Made by a program: the position numbers and the translations under genes
Shown here: one piece after another, positions 22,050 to 34,520 of the stretch
How positions within the stretch are numbered: the stretch's first letter is position 1
How the letters are laid out: the number at the start of each line of letters is the position of its first letter
Origin: Rhododendron vialii
Taxonomy: Eukaryota > Streptophyta > Magnoliopsida > Ericales > Ericaceae
DNA: 64,000 bases
NCBI RefSeq assembly: GCF_030253575.1
Contig: NC_080561.1
Coordinates: 34,185,564 to 34,249,563 of the forward strand
Reading direction: 5' to 3'
The notes under the pieces: model-generated
Told to the model about the DNA's origin: nothing
Databases searched by the model: none
Seen by the model: only the letters and a program-made list of their open reading frames with translations

Positions 22050-22129
<80 letters not shown>

Positions 22130-23705
22130 AAAGTAGGCACATTGTTACAAGGCATTTTTTGCTTATGATTAGAAGGCTTCACTTATTTACCAAACAGAAT
22201 TTCCTCAACTAGTGAAGATGAGTTCGTAAAGCTCTGTTTGTAGCCTAAGGCTAGCAAATCCTTAAGGAGAATGGATCACTGATTAACTTGCACAAACAGA
22301 TTAGTCATGAAGTTCATTACAGGTTAGGGAATCTACCATCCACCGCCAACTAATAGACCTTTTCAAAACAGTTGGACTCCATCTTCACTTTACACAACAT
22401 TGAGTTAACAGAACTTTATAAGATTTATAGGCCAATGTGTCAAGTTCTCCTATGAGATCAAAGGCATAACTACTACCAAAGGGATAGATCAAAGACAATC
22501 CTAATAAATGGGGGACATGGTTCTTCCGTCTACAGACCTCAACAGTTAGTGTGAACATTATATGCATCTGCACTTTTGTTTTCATACTCTTTAGCTAAGT
22601 TCCAAATCATCTCCGCAAACAGCTTTCTGAGAATTCATTCATCTCCAAAACATCGCCACTACAATCATGAAGTCCACACAAACAATAACAAGAAGAACCT
22701 TTACCTCAGACTGAGAATTCTGGATAAACTGCAACCTATCTAAATGTCCACATATAGTCCATGTCCATTGTAGCCTCTAATACCAAGTTAATGGTAACAA
22801 GGTAACCTAACGATGATCCTCGCTTGCACAGAATCTATTCAGTAAGATAAAAAAAAAATGCTCATATAATTCCCTTTTCTTTTAATTCAGCAGGTGGTAA
22901 TACATTTTAAATTAACCAATTGAAAAAACTAAACAGCTTGGCTGTTGGAACTCCTTGCAATCGACAGAAACCTAAAATTGCCAGCTAGTGTGCTTGGCCA
23001 AGAAATTGTGTCATCATTCATTTACACCTGTGAAAACACGGACAACCTATGTGACAAATTAGGTTGTCATGCCTTTCATTGCTATTGAGATTCAACTTTC
23101 TTTTCAGTTACCAGAGAAAGGTCTTTTGGTGTTCAACTTAGTATAATTAGGTAAATCCTGTACCAACAAATGTTGCCATCTGCCATCTGTTCAATCTCAC
23201 AAGAACTGATAATTTCTTCTACTAAGCTAAACAAGGTTAACAGAGCAATTCAGTCAGGCAATTATCACGATTCACATGCCACGTGGCTAATGATGCACAC
23301 CTGCAATCAATTGACTAATGTCTATTTGATCTGCCACATCACTGCTCAAACAATGTGGATAATGAAATGATATTATACCGACTAAAGATAATTGGAAGTC
23401 CAAATAGAACTTTGATTTCCTATTTGGATAGTGAAGTTTTGACTCACAAGTTGCAACTCTATCTACGACCTCGAACATAAATCCCAATAGACGACTTGCA
23501 TGACAACTGACGGGCTACTCCTACAGCCTACAACCGAATAACTAAAAAGCAAATCCCCACTTTTGTTCCTAACCCCATGTTGGGCTTGGCTCGAAACCAA
23601 GCAATCTCCAAAATATTGCATTCTGCATCTTGATGAGCCAAAAGGAGATATGTGTACACAAGTTTCAGTCTTTGACCATGCAAAATAGAGTTTATAAATA
23701 CTTGC
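21261..23705. other. no gene recognised; compound microsatellite 22050-22128
   Basis: This is where the rest of the cofactor B gene would be expected on the - strand, but no exon for its linker or CAP-Gly domain could be found. 22050-22128 is a compound (TG)n(TA)n(GA)n repeat, much longer in unit 2 (51806-51976). Short open frames here (for example 23463-23711, -) are shared between units but unrecognised. Confidence 0.5.
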
Positions 23706-24295
23706 CATCAAGTTTATCGTAGGCTTCTTCAGATATTTTGTATTTCTCTACAAGTGACGTGTCTTCTAGCCAGCCGCCAGAGGTAACTGATGATGGATCG
23801 AAATCAATAACATGCAATCGATACCTATAGCATAATAGAGATAAGCCAGTTATCTAACGAAACCATGGACCTATTTGCATACGATCTGCCACAAGTATAC
23901 TTCTAAGAAAACAACAAAAAAACAAAGAAGAAAGAAAGAAATCAAATAATGCAACACAAAGTAATGAGTGCTATTGGTTAACACAACACATTTCAAGGCA
24001 CGACCTAATATTTCATTGTAATGCACCTTAAGCAACGATAGTAAACAAGGAACAAACTCTTCAATGAAAATAAAACTAGTCCACCCATGTATTGGGTATA
24101 TCACAACTTCAGCGTCGAGAATTTATCCAAGCAGCATAAAAAACAGCTTGACACAGCGAGGAAAGCAGGGGAAAACAGCCGATCAACCAAAAAGCTGGGG
24201 AAAACAGCTTTGAAAAGAAACAGGAAAAATGAACGCGAGAGCATTTAAAGATATATTCCTTAAATGGATTTTCATTTTTGGAAATGATTTTCACA

Positions 24296-24347
<52 letters not shown>

Positions 24348-25330
24348 AATATATATAAATATCATATATATCCATACGTATGTACATTTATATGAGTGTA
24401 TCCATAAATCCAAAATGCCTATCATCTTTTCTGCATATCTATGTCTATATGTGAAACCTATGAACACAAATCTAAAGATCACGTAGAATGCGTAAACCAA
24501 ACTAAGACAACAATAGAGAGAACTGGTTCGAATACTGCAAAATTAAATTAGGGCAAATCGGAGGTTCCACAAACTTCCTGCATATTTAACGAAACGAGCA
24601 TCGCATAGGGTTGGCATTTAATAAGTCCCATATCATTGTAGATGCTGGAATGCAAACTTCCTACTGATGTTAACAACATAGAACATCCATAAGTGCCTCA
24701 TAACAGTAATAGAGCAAAGCAACTAGCACTGCATAAATCAAAATATGCAGAGTCACTTCTCACAACATAATGCTTCTATTACAGATCAAAAGAACACTAC
24801 AAAAGCATAGTCAACTAACCCGTCCTGTGGAGAATAAAAACCAAGAGGCCTCGAGTTATCACTTAATTCTGAAATTTTGGCACCCATGTCATCATATAGC
24901 TCAAGTCCCATTGAATTAACAGAAGTACCACATTTTTTCCACATCTTTTCCTTCACGGCTTTGACTGTCAACTGTCAGAGAAGTAACAAAACTTGGTCAC
25001 AGAACACATTGCAAGTAGAGCAAGTAAGCTAGTTTCGTGTGTCAAACAAAACCCCCCCTCAAAAGTAAATCAAAGAGCATATTCAAACAAATTGCTAAAT
25101 GCCAAATACACTATGAAAACACTACAAGTTAATGCAGCATATGAGCAAAATGCAACCTAGCAAACTAAAGCCAGTGGACTTGAAGAACAATGCACATTTC
25201 AACATTGAAAATCGGTTATGTTCAGTACCTGAAGAGAAAAGCGAACATCAGTAGAGAAGCTCTTGAGGTTGGAATGTGTAATGCGTAAAAGAACTGACTC
25301 GTCCCCTTGAATCTGTAAGCGAGACCCCAT
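23706..25330 (-). pseudogene. TFCB: tubulin-folding cofactor B, exons 1-3 only
   Basis: Three exons on the - strand encode the N-terminal ubiquitin-like domain: exon 1 25229-25330 (starts MGSRLQIQGDESVLL, 34 codons), exon 2 24820-24971 (KEKMWKKCGTSVNSM, LSDNSRPLGFYSPQDG), exon 3 23706-23824 (YRLHVIDFDPSS, TSGGWLEDTSLVEKY). Cofactor B binds alpha-tubulin in the tubulin-folding pathway in the cytosol. Phases agree across the junctions. Intron 1 and intron 2 (about 995 bp) are GT-AG; exon 3 is followed by GCAAGT, a possible GC donor. The CAP-Gly half is missing from the window in both units, so this is probably a 5' gene fragment. All three exons are undamaged, so I cannot exclude distant remaining exons or a short transcript. 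Confidence 0.87.
24301..24346. repeat. (CT)n microsatellite in cofactor B intron 2
   Basis: Twenty-three CT units lie inside the second intron, giving a GA tract on the coding strand. Unit 2 has a shorter tract (54152-54175). Confidence 0.9.
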
Positions 25331-25739
25331 GGCCTTGAAACTCAACCTCCGTGTGTTCTCCCCAACTTCTATAGCAAGTGACGTTTTCTTGTCACGTAAT
25401 TGGGCCCTTTATCGTTTTATCTGGTCATACATACACATATGCATATTATCTACAATGACTAACTGGTTGACTAAAATTGAACAACTGCATATTCTTCTCA
25501 GTACATGATTGTTGAGGTTTTACGTGGAAGTTATTTCCACGTGAAAGATATCAAAAGTGCAATTGAATAAACATCCCATCATCTTTTAGTGCTTGGTTGA
25601 ATGTCACAAACTTTCAGGTGTTTGGAGCACAGCAACAACAGCAGCACATAAAATTAACGAGTACGATCTCCCAGTCCAAAAAGGGAATTAATACAAGCTA
25701 AAATTAACAAGGATAACTAACCTGATTTTGAAGCCAAAC
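25331..25739. promoter_or_regulatory. upstream region of the cofactor B fragment
   Basis: Between the start codon at 25330 and the SINE target site lie 400 bp of non-coding sequence. No convincing TATA box on the - strand. ACGTGGAA and TTCCACGTG near 25530-25543 form a short palindrome with a CACGTG-like core, a possible bZIP/bHLH site (inference). Unit 2 is nearly identical (55160-55568). Confidence 0.35.
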
Positions 25740-25977
25740 AACTTTTCTTTTTTTGACAGCTCAGGTGTTCGAGCCAGCTTAAGCATACTTCAACTAATCC
25801 TATGGACCAATCCCACCGTCTATTAGCGGGGGCCAATTAAATCCCACTGGCTGCTAGCAGGAGCCAGTTAAAACCAAGGCACAACTCCGTGTGGACTCAC
25901 CCCAAAGGAGTTGATGGCACCTTAGGAGAGCAAACCCTAAGTCCTGGGTTTGACCACTAGGCCAACCCCTTGGATTC
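25740..25977 (-). mobile_element. tRNA-derived SINE, unit 1
   Basis: On the - strand it starts near GGGGTTGGCCTAGTGGTC, whose TGGCCTAGTGG fits the tRNA-type A box of RNA polymerase III promoters, and ends in an A-rich tail (CTGTCAAAAAAAGAAAAG). AAGCCAAAC flanks it at 25731-25739 and 25978-25986. Length is 238 bp. The same insertion is in unit 2, so it predates the duplication. The B box is not clear. Confidence 0.82.
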
Positions 25978-25986
25978 AAGCCAAAC

Positions 25987-26288
25987 TAGTTTGCAATGGC
26001 TTTAAAGATGAAAAGCGATATTACTGATATGGAAGGCTGAATTTTGAAACCAACCCATTTAGCACATTTATAAATGCAAAGCAAGACACGAGATCAATGA
26101 ATGACTTTGCCCTCAAGCTCATCCAAAAGGAAAAATAGTAGACAAATCTGTATCGCGTCGGTTAGATGAGAATTGGTAGTACAAAGGTAGAAGGAAAGCA
26201 AAATGAATGATTAATAAAATGCCAAACAAATATCACGAAATTTTGCAGAAATTATGAAGAAAAAAACCCTAATTAAGTAATTATAGAT

Positions 26289-26329
<41 letters not shown>

Positions 26330-27389
26330 ACCTGTTGGGATTTTGATTAGCTTCGAGCCATTCGGATTCGTGAGATCTCTTTTTGAAATTCTTTCCCTGC
26401 TTTTGGTGGGAAGTGGGAGCAGGAAAGGGAAAAAAAGAAAAAAGAAAAAAAAAAAGACGGTTTTTTTTAAAAAAAAAACAGCGTCGTTTTTTGGGTTTAA
26501 GAACCCCTGGGGAATGTACGGACGTTTTTAGGGCCTAGAATAATCGGATCTGTTCATTTTTTAGAACGGGTAGAAAATTTTGATTTTACAAAAAATTATG
26601 TTAATCGGACACCAACTAGTATCTCATCGAGGTGAATTTAACTTCGTAAAAATTGGTTTGGCCACGTTGAATTAAACCCACCGTATTGGACTCCTTGAGC
26701 CTATGTCGGGTTCATTACTTCATTTCGTTAATAGAAGGGAAAATGACTTTAAGCACGCCAAAAAATCATGTCGGTCTAATAAATCTCAACACATAACTCT
26801 TGAGACACCATATTGTTTTACAAGATACTCTAACTTTGTTCCACAGAAATCATATTTTTCAACTATCAAATAGGCATGATTTTTGTCGAACTCGAATCGA
26901 GCTTTAAGAATAAAAATTTTTGATAATCAAAATAGACACGAAAAGATATCACAAAGAGCCCTATCAAGACGGTCCGGTTCTTTTAATTCATGTATAAAAG
27001 GGGTATTTTTACAAGAGATTATTCTGTATTCCAGAAGCAATGATCCTCTTCCACATAAAAGTATGTGAAGTACATGCGCCAAACACTTTTGTGAGAGGAA
27101 GAAGCATTGCTCCCGAAACACAAATAATTTTCTTTTTTTTTAAACACATTAGAAATTCATTAATATCAATAAGGATTATAACCCACCTTGTGTCTCTAAT
27201 ACGGATTTTCCTCTGACATTAATGTCAAGCAGTAGAGGAAACATGGCTAAACATTTGTGATGGGGCAGTTGATGCAAAGAGGACTCGGGGGAGGTGCTGC
27301 CCCAAGCGCGTTGTCTTTCGTGTTGTGCCCCAAAACAACGTCGTTTTGGGGCTGGGGAGGATACAAGCTGCATGTTAGCCCATGACGGC
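25987..27389. other. no gene recognised; (GA)n at 26292-26328
   Basis: The region holds a GA microsatellite, A/T homopolymers near 26430-26480 and the end of unit 1. ACAACGTCGTTTTGGGG near 27345 is a short GC-rich motif. The counterpart is 55816-57203. No coding sequence was found. Confidence 0.5.
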
Positions 27390-27401
27390 TCTGTTTGGTG
27401 C

Positions 27402-28871
27402 TGCCCCTTTATTCCCATTTCAGATTTTTGGGATAATAAACCCTTCATCGACTCCTATTTCTCCCGCCAAAATCGTTCCTCCTCCTCCCTTATGGACTTC
27501 GGTTGCTTCTCCATCTTCAATTCCTTCCACCTCTGATCAATCCTCTATCACCAAAGGTCTCCAAAACCGTTCCTCCTTCTCCGTCATGGATTCCTATCGT
27601 TGCTTCTCCACCGCTGAAAGCTAAATCTCCTTCTCCCGCATTCTAAAGGTATGCCAAAACAACACCATTGATTGATAATAATTTTTTTCCCCTTTTCTTT
27701 TGTTTTGGTTTTTAATTTGGGTTAATTTATGTAAAAATCAAGTTGTTCATGATCGATTACTTCTTGGCCCTGAAATATGAGGATTGAAAAAATGGGTGAA
27801 TTGGTAAATGGTAGGAAAACAACCAGCTCACCTAGAACAGGTTCATAGAATACAAAAACCTTCTCTCTCTTCAATTTTCAACATGTTTCTAAGAAAAATA
27901 CTTTTAAAAATAGTTTTTTATTTTTTTGCAAAAACTTGTTTTTTTTTTTTGTGAAAACTATTTTTTATTAAAACCGTTTTTCCCAAAAACTTTTTTTTTT
28001 TTTTTTGCAAAAATAGTTTATTTCAAAACATTTTTTTAATTAAAACATTTTTTTTCATAAACTGTTCTTTTTTTTTTCAAAATCTTTTTCTTGAAAACTT
28101 TTTTTAAAATGAAAGTTTTCAAAAAATTATTTTCTCTTTTTCTAATAACCTGTTTTTATTAGTTAGAAAACTATTTTAAAAAGTTTGTTTTCTATATCAC
28201 AATTTTAAGATTTTTATAAGTTGAAAAAGTGTTGTGTCAAGTTTTGGTTATTCAATTTTAATTGTACTATTGTAGACCTCTACATTGCTAACCTTAGCAA
28301 TGAATAACCAAAGGATGATGTACAACTTTTGATTATTCCACTACGGATGCTCTCACCCATTTCATTTTGATTATTCCATTACGGATGCTCTAATAGATTT
28401 TGTTCCACAATGAAGTTGAATGTACTTTTCTCCTCTTCAGAAATTGCCTTATATATAGAAACTGATTTTCATAATCAAAAAATCTTATTTGCAGACCATT
28501 CCGTAAAGAACGCTTTATATAGCCAATCATGTATTGCCAAAGTATTTTTGACGGTTCGGATTGAAATTGAATTGTGACCGGTCAAAATTGAAAACGAATC
28601 TTAGCCATTGATTGCGCGAATGGATGGCTAGGATTGCGCCGCTCCGTGAATAAGTTTCTCTCTATCAATAATTCAATATAGGAGTATTTGCAAAAATTGT
28701 AGGGGCAAAACAGTAAAATCACAATAATAACTGCCACACCCAAAAAATTAGTTATAGCCAAGAAATGAATCTTGTATTTCTCTTCCCCACAATTCGCCCA
28801 AACGGCCAAACCCACCTTCAACCATACCACCAACAAACCCCCAAAAATCATTCTCGTTTCCCCTTCCTCTC
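27402..28871. other. non-coding; T-rich tract 27880-28190
   Basis: Counterpart of 2251-3651, with the same T-homopolymer-rich tract. It retains about 90 bp absent from unit 1 and has no MITE at the unit start. Confidence 0.5.
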
Positions 28872-29871
28872 GCGCTCTACTCGGTCGATCTCGCCGCCAC
28901 GAATCCCACCGTGGAGAAGCTTGATTTTCCTTCCGCCGAGTGGCCCAAGGTTTGGGGATCTTGCCATGGCTTGGTTCTGGTTTCCGGCCCAAGTAACGAT
29001 TCCAACTTCTTGTGGAATCCCTTCACTAAAGAATGTAAGAAACTACCCAAATACCCAATCTCTTGGAATCTGTTTACTATACAATTTATTCTATTTGGAG
29101 TGGGTTATGACTCGTCGACAGATGATTACAAGGTTGTGGTGCTCCTTTACCGTCTACGTGCTGTGTATTCATTGAAATCTGATGCTTGGAGGGTAAGTAA
29201 AGTTACAGATTACAAGTATCCAGAGGTTCCGGACGGATTTTCTTTTAATGAACGTCTCCATTAGCTTACTGTGGGTACCCCTATGACTGTTGCTGCTTTT
29301 GATATGTCGGGTGAGATTTTAAGGGAAATCAAGTTGCCTGCTTCTTTTGATAAGTATAGGTATTTTGGTGAGTTCACTGATCATCAAATGGCGGTTATTG
29401 GGGGTTCTCTCTCTTTGTTGTTGTGGCCGAGTCATGACTACGGAGTTGAAGTTTGGATGATGAAGAAGTAGTTTGGATGATGAAGAAGTACGGGGTAAGA
29501 GACTCGTGGACCAAATTTACGATTTCTAATCCTCGGTCGGGAATATTCTATGTGTCGTGTTTGTCAGTTGAAGACGAATTTGTGTTGGCAATAAGGGCAA
29601 AGATATTTTGATTTTTACAAAGAGATAGTGGATGAGTCTGTGGGAAACAAACTGGTTCTATACAATTCGGAAAAAAAAAACACTGAGGATCATAGTTGTT
29701 TCTGGCATTCCAACTGATTTTTATATTGGGGACCTGTACCTCGAGACCCTCGTCTCTCCTAATCACGGAGGACAGATTCGGAGACGCAGTGAAGCTTCTT
29801 TAGGTGAAAGTTCAAAGCCTTATCAGGTATATTTCCAACATAAAAACCACTCCGTCCCTTCTAATAATTGA
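28872..29871 (+). pseudogene. F-box-associated (FBA) domain protein, broken copy, unit 2
   Basis: The longest surviving part runs from ALYSVDLAATNPTVEK through FLWNPFTKECKKLPKYP, VGYDSSTDDYKVV and YKYPEVPDGFSFNERLH, then a stop (TAG where unit 1 has TGG). Downstream, a 20-bp tandem copy of AGTTTGGATGATGAAGAAGT creates another stop at about 29469, and GATATTTTGATT adds one more. The A-run frameshift near 29668 is shared with unit 1. The F-box itself is absent, so the protein could not join an SCF complex even if translated. It retains the 22 bp deleted from unit 1, giving the better view of the ancestral domain. Confidence 0.83.
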
Positions 29872-31661
29872 TTAGTTGTATATACATGTCATATATTACA
29901 TGAGCTTCCAACAAGCTGTCAGTAGCAATTTCATTAGTTTGGCTCTGGTAAATGGAACATATTTTGATCGAGGATATTGAAATAGAGGCTTTGAAATGTT
30001 AGTAAGCGAGTATTCAGTTGTGCCTCAAATGTGATTGGGTAGCTCCCCCATCTAGTTAAGAATGCCTCCGGTATTGGAGGGAATTGGCTCCATACTTCAT
30101 TATGCCCTTTCCTATACCAGTTATTTATACTGCTAGGCATGGATTCTGATGCCCGTTATGTTTTCTTCTCATATGGTTAGACATTGTTCTCTAATACGGA
30201 TATATGCCTAGTGTTCAACACTTTTAGTTATGGACAACTTCGGAAACAACAATCGTTACTATCATCTGATCTGTTGAAGGGTTTATTTGCTGTTGGTGTT
30301 ATGGATAAGCTCAAGTCACTGTATAAAATAAATATACAGATAGGTACAGAGAATGATCATGGTCAAGGTCTATCATTAGTACTGAATCTGAATCAAAAGA
30401 GCAGCATCAGCAAACTACAAACTTTTTTGTCACGAAATAACCTTTTAGCTCAATTCCAAATGAAAACTTTGCTTTCCAAAAGGGAAAAAAAGAAAACAAG
30501 ATTTGACAGTAAGAGAAGCACAACCAAATGACAGATTGTGCACAGATCTTTTGAAGCACAACCAAGCGAAAGGAAAGGTTCGGTTTTTTCGGTTTTGTGA
30601 CAAATGAGAAATCTTGGTAAAATATGTGGGATTCTTAGATATATATATGCTTGAAAGTAGTTATATAGTAAGAAGAAATCAGATGGCACTTGGGAGTGAA
30701 ATTTTTGGAAATTAGGAAGTACTTACAGCTCAAGTTTCGTTAATACTTAATGAACAAAACTTGGTATTCGTACTTGTTCTGGGCCTATCTCAGAACTTGG
30801 TAGTGCATTTTACCCCGTGACTGAGAAATATCAAAAGAAATGGTACCCCCAATTCCCTTTATCTCAAAGATTAAACATCATTATTGCTCAAGTCCCATAA
30901 GTGGAAAGAAGAAGAACAATAGGAAAGACTTTAGAAGGAATATACTTTACCTTATATCAATGATGTTCTTACATTTGTTGAAAAAAAGAAGAAAAAAGCT
31001 CAATCCTTTCTATAATTTGTCATTGTCGTTTTTAAAAATGAACTGTGTCGTTTATTGGATAAAAACATAAAGCGCTTTTGTGTATAGTTTGTTTGTAATT
31101 ATTTTTCATCAATTTAAAAATTAATTGTGATTTTTAAATTGGAATGAAAAAAGGTTAATGCACAGAATTGTTTTATTTTCTTATTCGAAAACTGGCATGA
31201 ATATTTTTATGAAGGGCTAAAATTAGGGTACGGGAGAATTATGATTAGTTATGTACTTATCCGAATGAATAAGTAATATGTTTTGTGCTTGTGTCCATGC
31301 TCTCATTAGTATGAACATGATCCAAATGTTTTTTGTTTTTTTTGAAGGGCAGCATGGTTTCTAGGGATATGTATTGGGTAGCTATCAATTGTAGTGCTGG
31401 GTTTGAGAAAGGAGAGAGGGAAGCTGTGTATGGGTGACACTGTTAGAAACTTAGAGTGGGGCAGCCCTTGGGACAAGAGAATGTCATGGGAAGGTTGTGG
31501 ATTGCTTGGGATAGAGTCCTCATGAAAGCCAAAGAGAGGCCATGGCCTCGGACTTCCTGGGGCATTCTCAACTTGGGGCTTGTTAAGCAGGTAGTTAAAT
31601 AGCTAATCACAAAAGTAGGTAATTAAATAAGGAAAATGTTTGGAACACAGACGCTCAGACA
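29872..31661. other. no gene recognised
   Basis: Counterpart of 4608-6399. The open frame 30184-30531 (+) matches 4922-5263 with a small in-frame difference; function and coding status are unknown. Confidence 0.4.
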
Positions 31662-31886
31662 TTGAGAGTGAGAAAAGGGATGCGGGAAAAGGGTTTGACA
31701 AAGGATGTTGGCTGCCGTTGGGTTAATGTGGGTTGTGTTAACTCTTTTGTGTCTAAAAATCAAAAGCATCCTCAATGTGATGAAATCTATGAAACATTAG
31801 AACAATTAGCCTTAAAGATGAAAGATGCGGGTTATAGGCCTGGCCTTGGTTCAGAAATAGGCACAATACCTGAGTTTGTGGAATGA
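31662..31886 (+). pseudogene. PPR protein E-domain fragment, frame open
   Basis: This copy keeps one frame through VRKGMREKGLTKDVGCRWV, NSFVSKNQKHPQCDEIYET and LALKMKDAGYRPG, where unit 1 has an extra A. It ends with GTIPEFVE and a stop 28 bp before the 3.77-kb insertion. Proteins of this class normally have many 35-residue repeats before this part and often a DYW domain after it; neither is present. It is a fragment rather than a working editing factor. Confidence 0.8.
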
Positions 31887-32174
31887 ATAACCTTACACTC
31901 TAGATTTTGACGGCATGTACTTTAGAGACCCATAATTATTTTCTCAAATTTTAAATGTTTAATATGTATTTGGATTATCAAAGTGTGTATAACAATGTGG
32001 ATATGAGTTGGGTCAATGTGAGATGACTTGTAAGTTGTGGGAGTTGACGTGATACAATAGGAGTGAAAGGGTGAAAGTGTTATTTGTGCTATATAAGTAA
32101 AAAAAAAAGGGCGCTCCTATTCGCAGCCCTCTATTTACTCTCATAGCCCGTTAAAAATTTCCAATTATACTCGA

Positions 32175-32395
32175 CAGTTAGTTACCGAAATTGAGATATA
32201 TTTTCAGCATCCAATTACCGAAATATAATATTTTTTTCAACAGATATTTACCGAAAATGCATGTTCGGCAGTTGTTTACCGAAAGTTGAACATATTTTCG
32301 ACATATAGTTACCGAAATATAAACTTGTTTTCAACAGCAATTTACCGAAATGTTATTTATGATTTTCAACAACCATTTACCGAAATGTAATGGGT
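32175..32395 (+). repeat. about 33-bp minisatellite, seven units
   Basis: TTACCGAAA recurs at about 32182, 32215, 32248, 32276, 32309, 32342 and 32376, each preceded by TTTTCAACA-like sequence. It lies just downstream of the TATA-like box of the inserted element. Confidence 0.8.
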
Positions 32396-34234
32396 TACGA
32401 GAGAAAATAAACGAATGCGAATAACCGCGCCCAAAAAAAAGAAGGGAGCAGGAGATTATTTTTTGTTCTCTTTTCCTTTCCTTTCTTTTCTTCTTCTCCG
32501 GCGTCTCTCTCGCTCTCACCTTTCTCACCTTCTCTCTTCGATTTCATCGACCACGAGTGAGACTTTTGAAAAATCCCAAGTACTAAAGTTGTTCTACGCG
32601 ACGAGAGCTTCCTATCCATCGAAAAAAATTCACGATCGGAGCACTTCGAAGTTTCCTCCATGTTCGGGCTTGCTTCTAACCCTCGAGGTAGGGATCTCTT
32701 GCCTTCTTTACATGTTTAAGTGTTGGTTTAATGTACGAGAATCGAGTTTGATCATTTATTTTGAGTCTTGAACAAATCTGGTATATGCTGAAAATTTCGT
32801 GGGTTTTGGAAATCTGTCTTTTGGGAGCCCTTCTGCTAGGAATCAATTTTTGGTGCCTTCATAACAGTTAAAGTACGTTTCAATACAAAGATTTCGGTAC
32901 CAAGATCATGAAAAACGGATAATCACACAATTAGTTATGAATTTTTGAATACCGGCTGTTTCCTGGATACGCGAATCTGTGCGTGGCAGTCTTCTTTTAA
33001 TTTTCTGGGCATGATGAACATTTTGGGTGGCTTTGGGTCTTTTACAGGAGTTGCATATTTAAGTTAAGAAGAGATTGGCGTTGGAATCAAATAATTTGGT
33101 TAAGTATACAATTTTTGGTGAATTTCTAAAGCAGGGTTGGTTGACTGGTGCGAAAATGGTTGCGAATCAGTTTTTCTTTTGATTGTTGGGTTAACCTCCT
33201 CTCGTTTCTGAACCTGGAATTTTTACTGAGTGTAGGGCTTGTAGTGGTGCAACCTTTGGCGTTGGTTTCAATGTTTTTGGGTTTAAGATGAAAGAGTTAT
33301 GATTTTTCAATCAATTTTACTTATTCCCGCGTAGAATCTGACAACACCGACGGACTTTGGTGTAATGGCCATAACTCCTAGCTCGGGACTCGAAATGACG
33401 CACCGTTTGTTTTGTTAGAAACTAGACACATAGAGCTTTCCAACGATACATCCCATGCACCATGGGTATGTCCGAGCGATAACAGATTTGCATCCAAAGT
33501 TGACCTAAATTCTGCCTTTGCACCAGTTTTTACTGTTATGTTGAAGCTATAATCGCAAGGCCGTAGTTAGGTTACCCGAACTCTGTTGTTGATGTATGAC
33601 CTATGGATTCAAAGAAGAAGAAGTCCATTTTTCAATGGTTTAAGTGTCGCCTTGGAATTCATGTTGTTTAATTGGATATGGTCAAATGTAAATGATTAAT
33701 TTCGCCAATTTGATATGTAGGGATTTCTTACTTGTTCTATGCGTTGATGAGTTGAATTTGTACCTAAATCTCGTGTCTGATTGTTGTTTTGAAGTGTATT
33801 GTTGGCCCTTGAAATCTGTGTATCGCGCTGAAATTTCCAGGCGCTACTCATAGTCCGTTTTTGGTCCTACCCGTAGCCACTGATCAGAAACTGAACATTT
33901 GTTCCGCTACACGTAGTCCGTTTTTGGTCCTACCCGTAGCCACTGCAGATTTTTGTAAAAAACCCTTGATCTCACATTCTAATGTCGTGGTTCGTTTTCA
34001 TAAATAATGGTATGTATCTTTATGAGTTCAAGGATGTTAATTTACATTTAACGGAAAGTATGACGGTAGCTTGATGTATACGATTGTCAAATGCCGAACC
34101 AAGAACTTGAGACACTATGTGAGGAATATGATTGAAATGGAGCACACGAACACTGAATGCAAGTTGTGAACTTTGTGACTTGGTGATTTAATAAGAATCG
34201 ATGACATGAGTAATGAAATGGCTGAAGGAAACTT

Positions 34235-34520
34235 GAACGGGCCCGTCAATTGGCGTGGTGACCGGCAGGGGATGAACGGGGTCCTAAATACCCGGAATGA
34301 ACGGGTCCACCTATTGGTGCGATGATCGGTAGTGAATGAACGGGTCCACCTATTGGTGCGATGACCGGTAGTGAATGAACGGGTCCGCCTATTGGTGTGA
34401 TGACCGGCAGGGAATGAACGGGATCCCAAATACCCGGAAGTGCACAAGAAAGCCACGGATCTACCGAAAGGTGTGATGTCGGAATGAACATAGGATGCAC
34501 GGGGTCCTTAATGCCCGGAA
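34235..34520 (+). repeat. tandem GAACGGGTCC repeats in the insertion
   Basis: Units of roughly 40-45 bp share GAACGGGTCC, CTATTGGTG(C/T)GATGA and CCGGTAGTGAATGAACGGG. At least four units are visible, with partial ones at both edges. A separate 45-bp-scale direct repeat (TAGTCCGTTTTTGGTCCTAC) occurs at about 33850 and 33915. Confidence 0.8.

Larger units (their letters stand above)
1992..27389. repeat. tandem segmental duplication, unit 1
   Basis: Collinear with 27390-57203. Homology starts at CTCTGTTTGG (1992 and 27389) and ends at CATGACGGC (27389 and 57203), so the two units abut with one shared C at the junction. The gene content matches item by item: F-box-associated relic, PPR fragment, NAC pseudogene, NAC gene, cofactor B fragment and SINE. 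The length difference comes from copy-specific insertions and deletions listed separately. Confidence 0.95.

Noticed and set aside
25740..25977. Functional tRNA gene
   Set aside because: Only the A-box-like part matches. There is no cloverleaf or clear B box, and the unit has an A-rich tail and target duplications, so it is a SINE.
32170..32395. CRISPR-like array of TTACCGAAA repeats
   Set aside because: Repeats are about 9 conserved bases in a 33-bp unit with similar, not unique, spacers, and this is a plant genome. It is a minisatellite.
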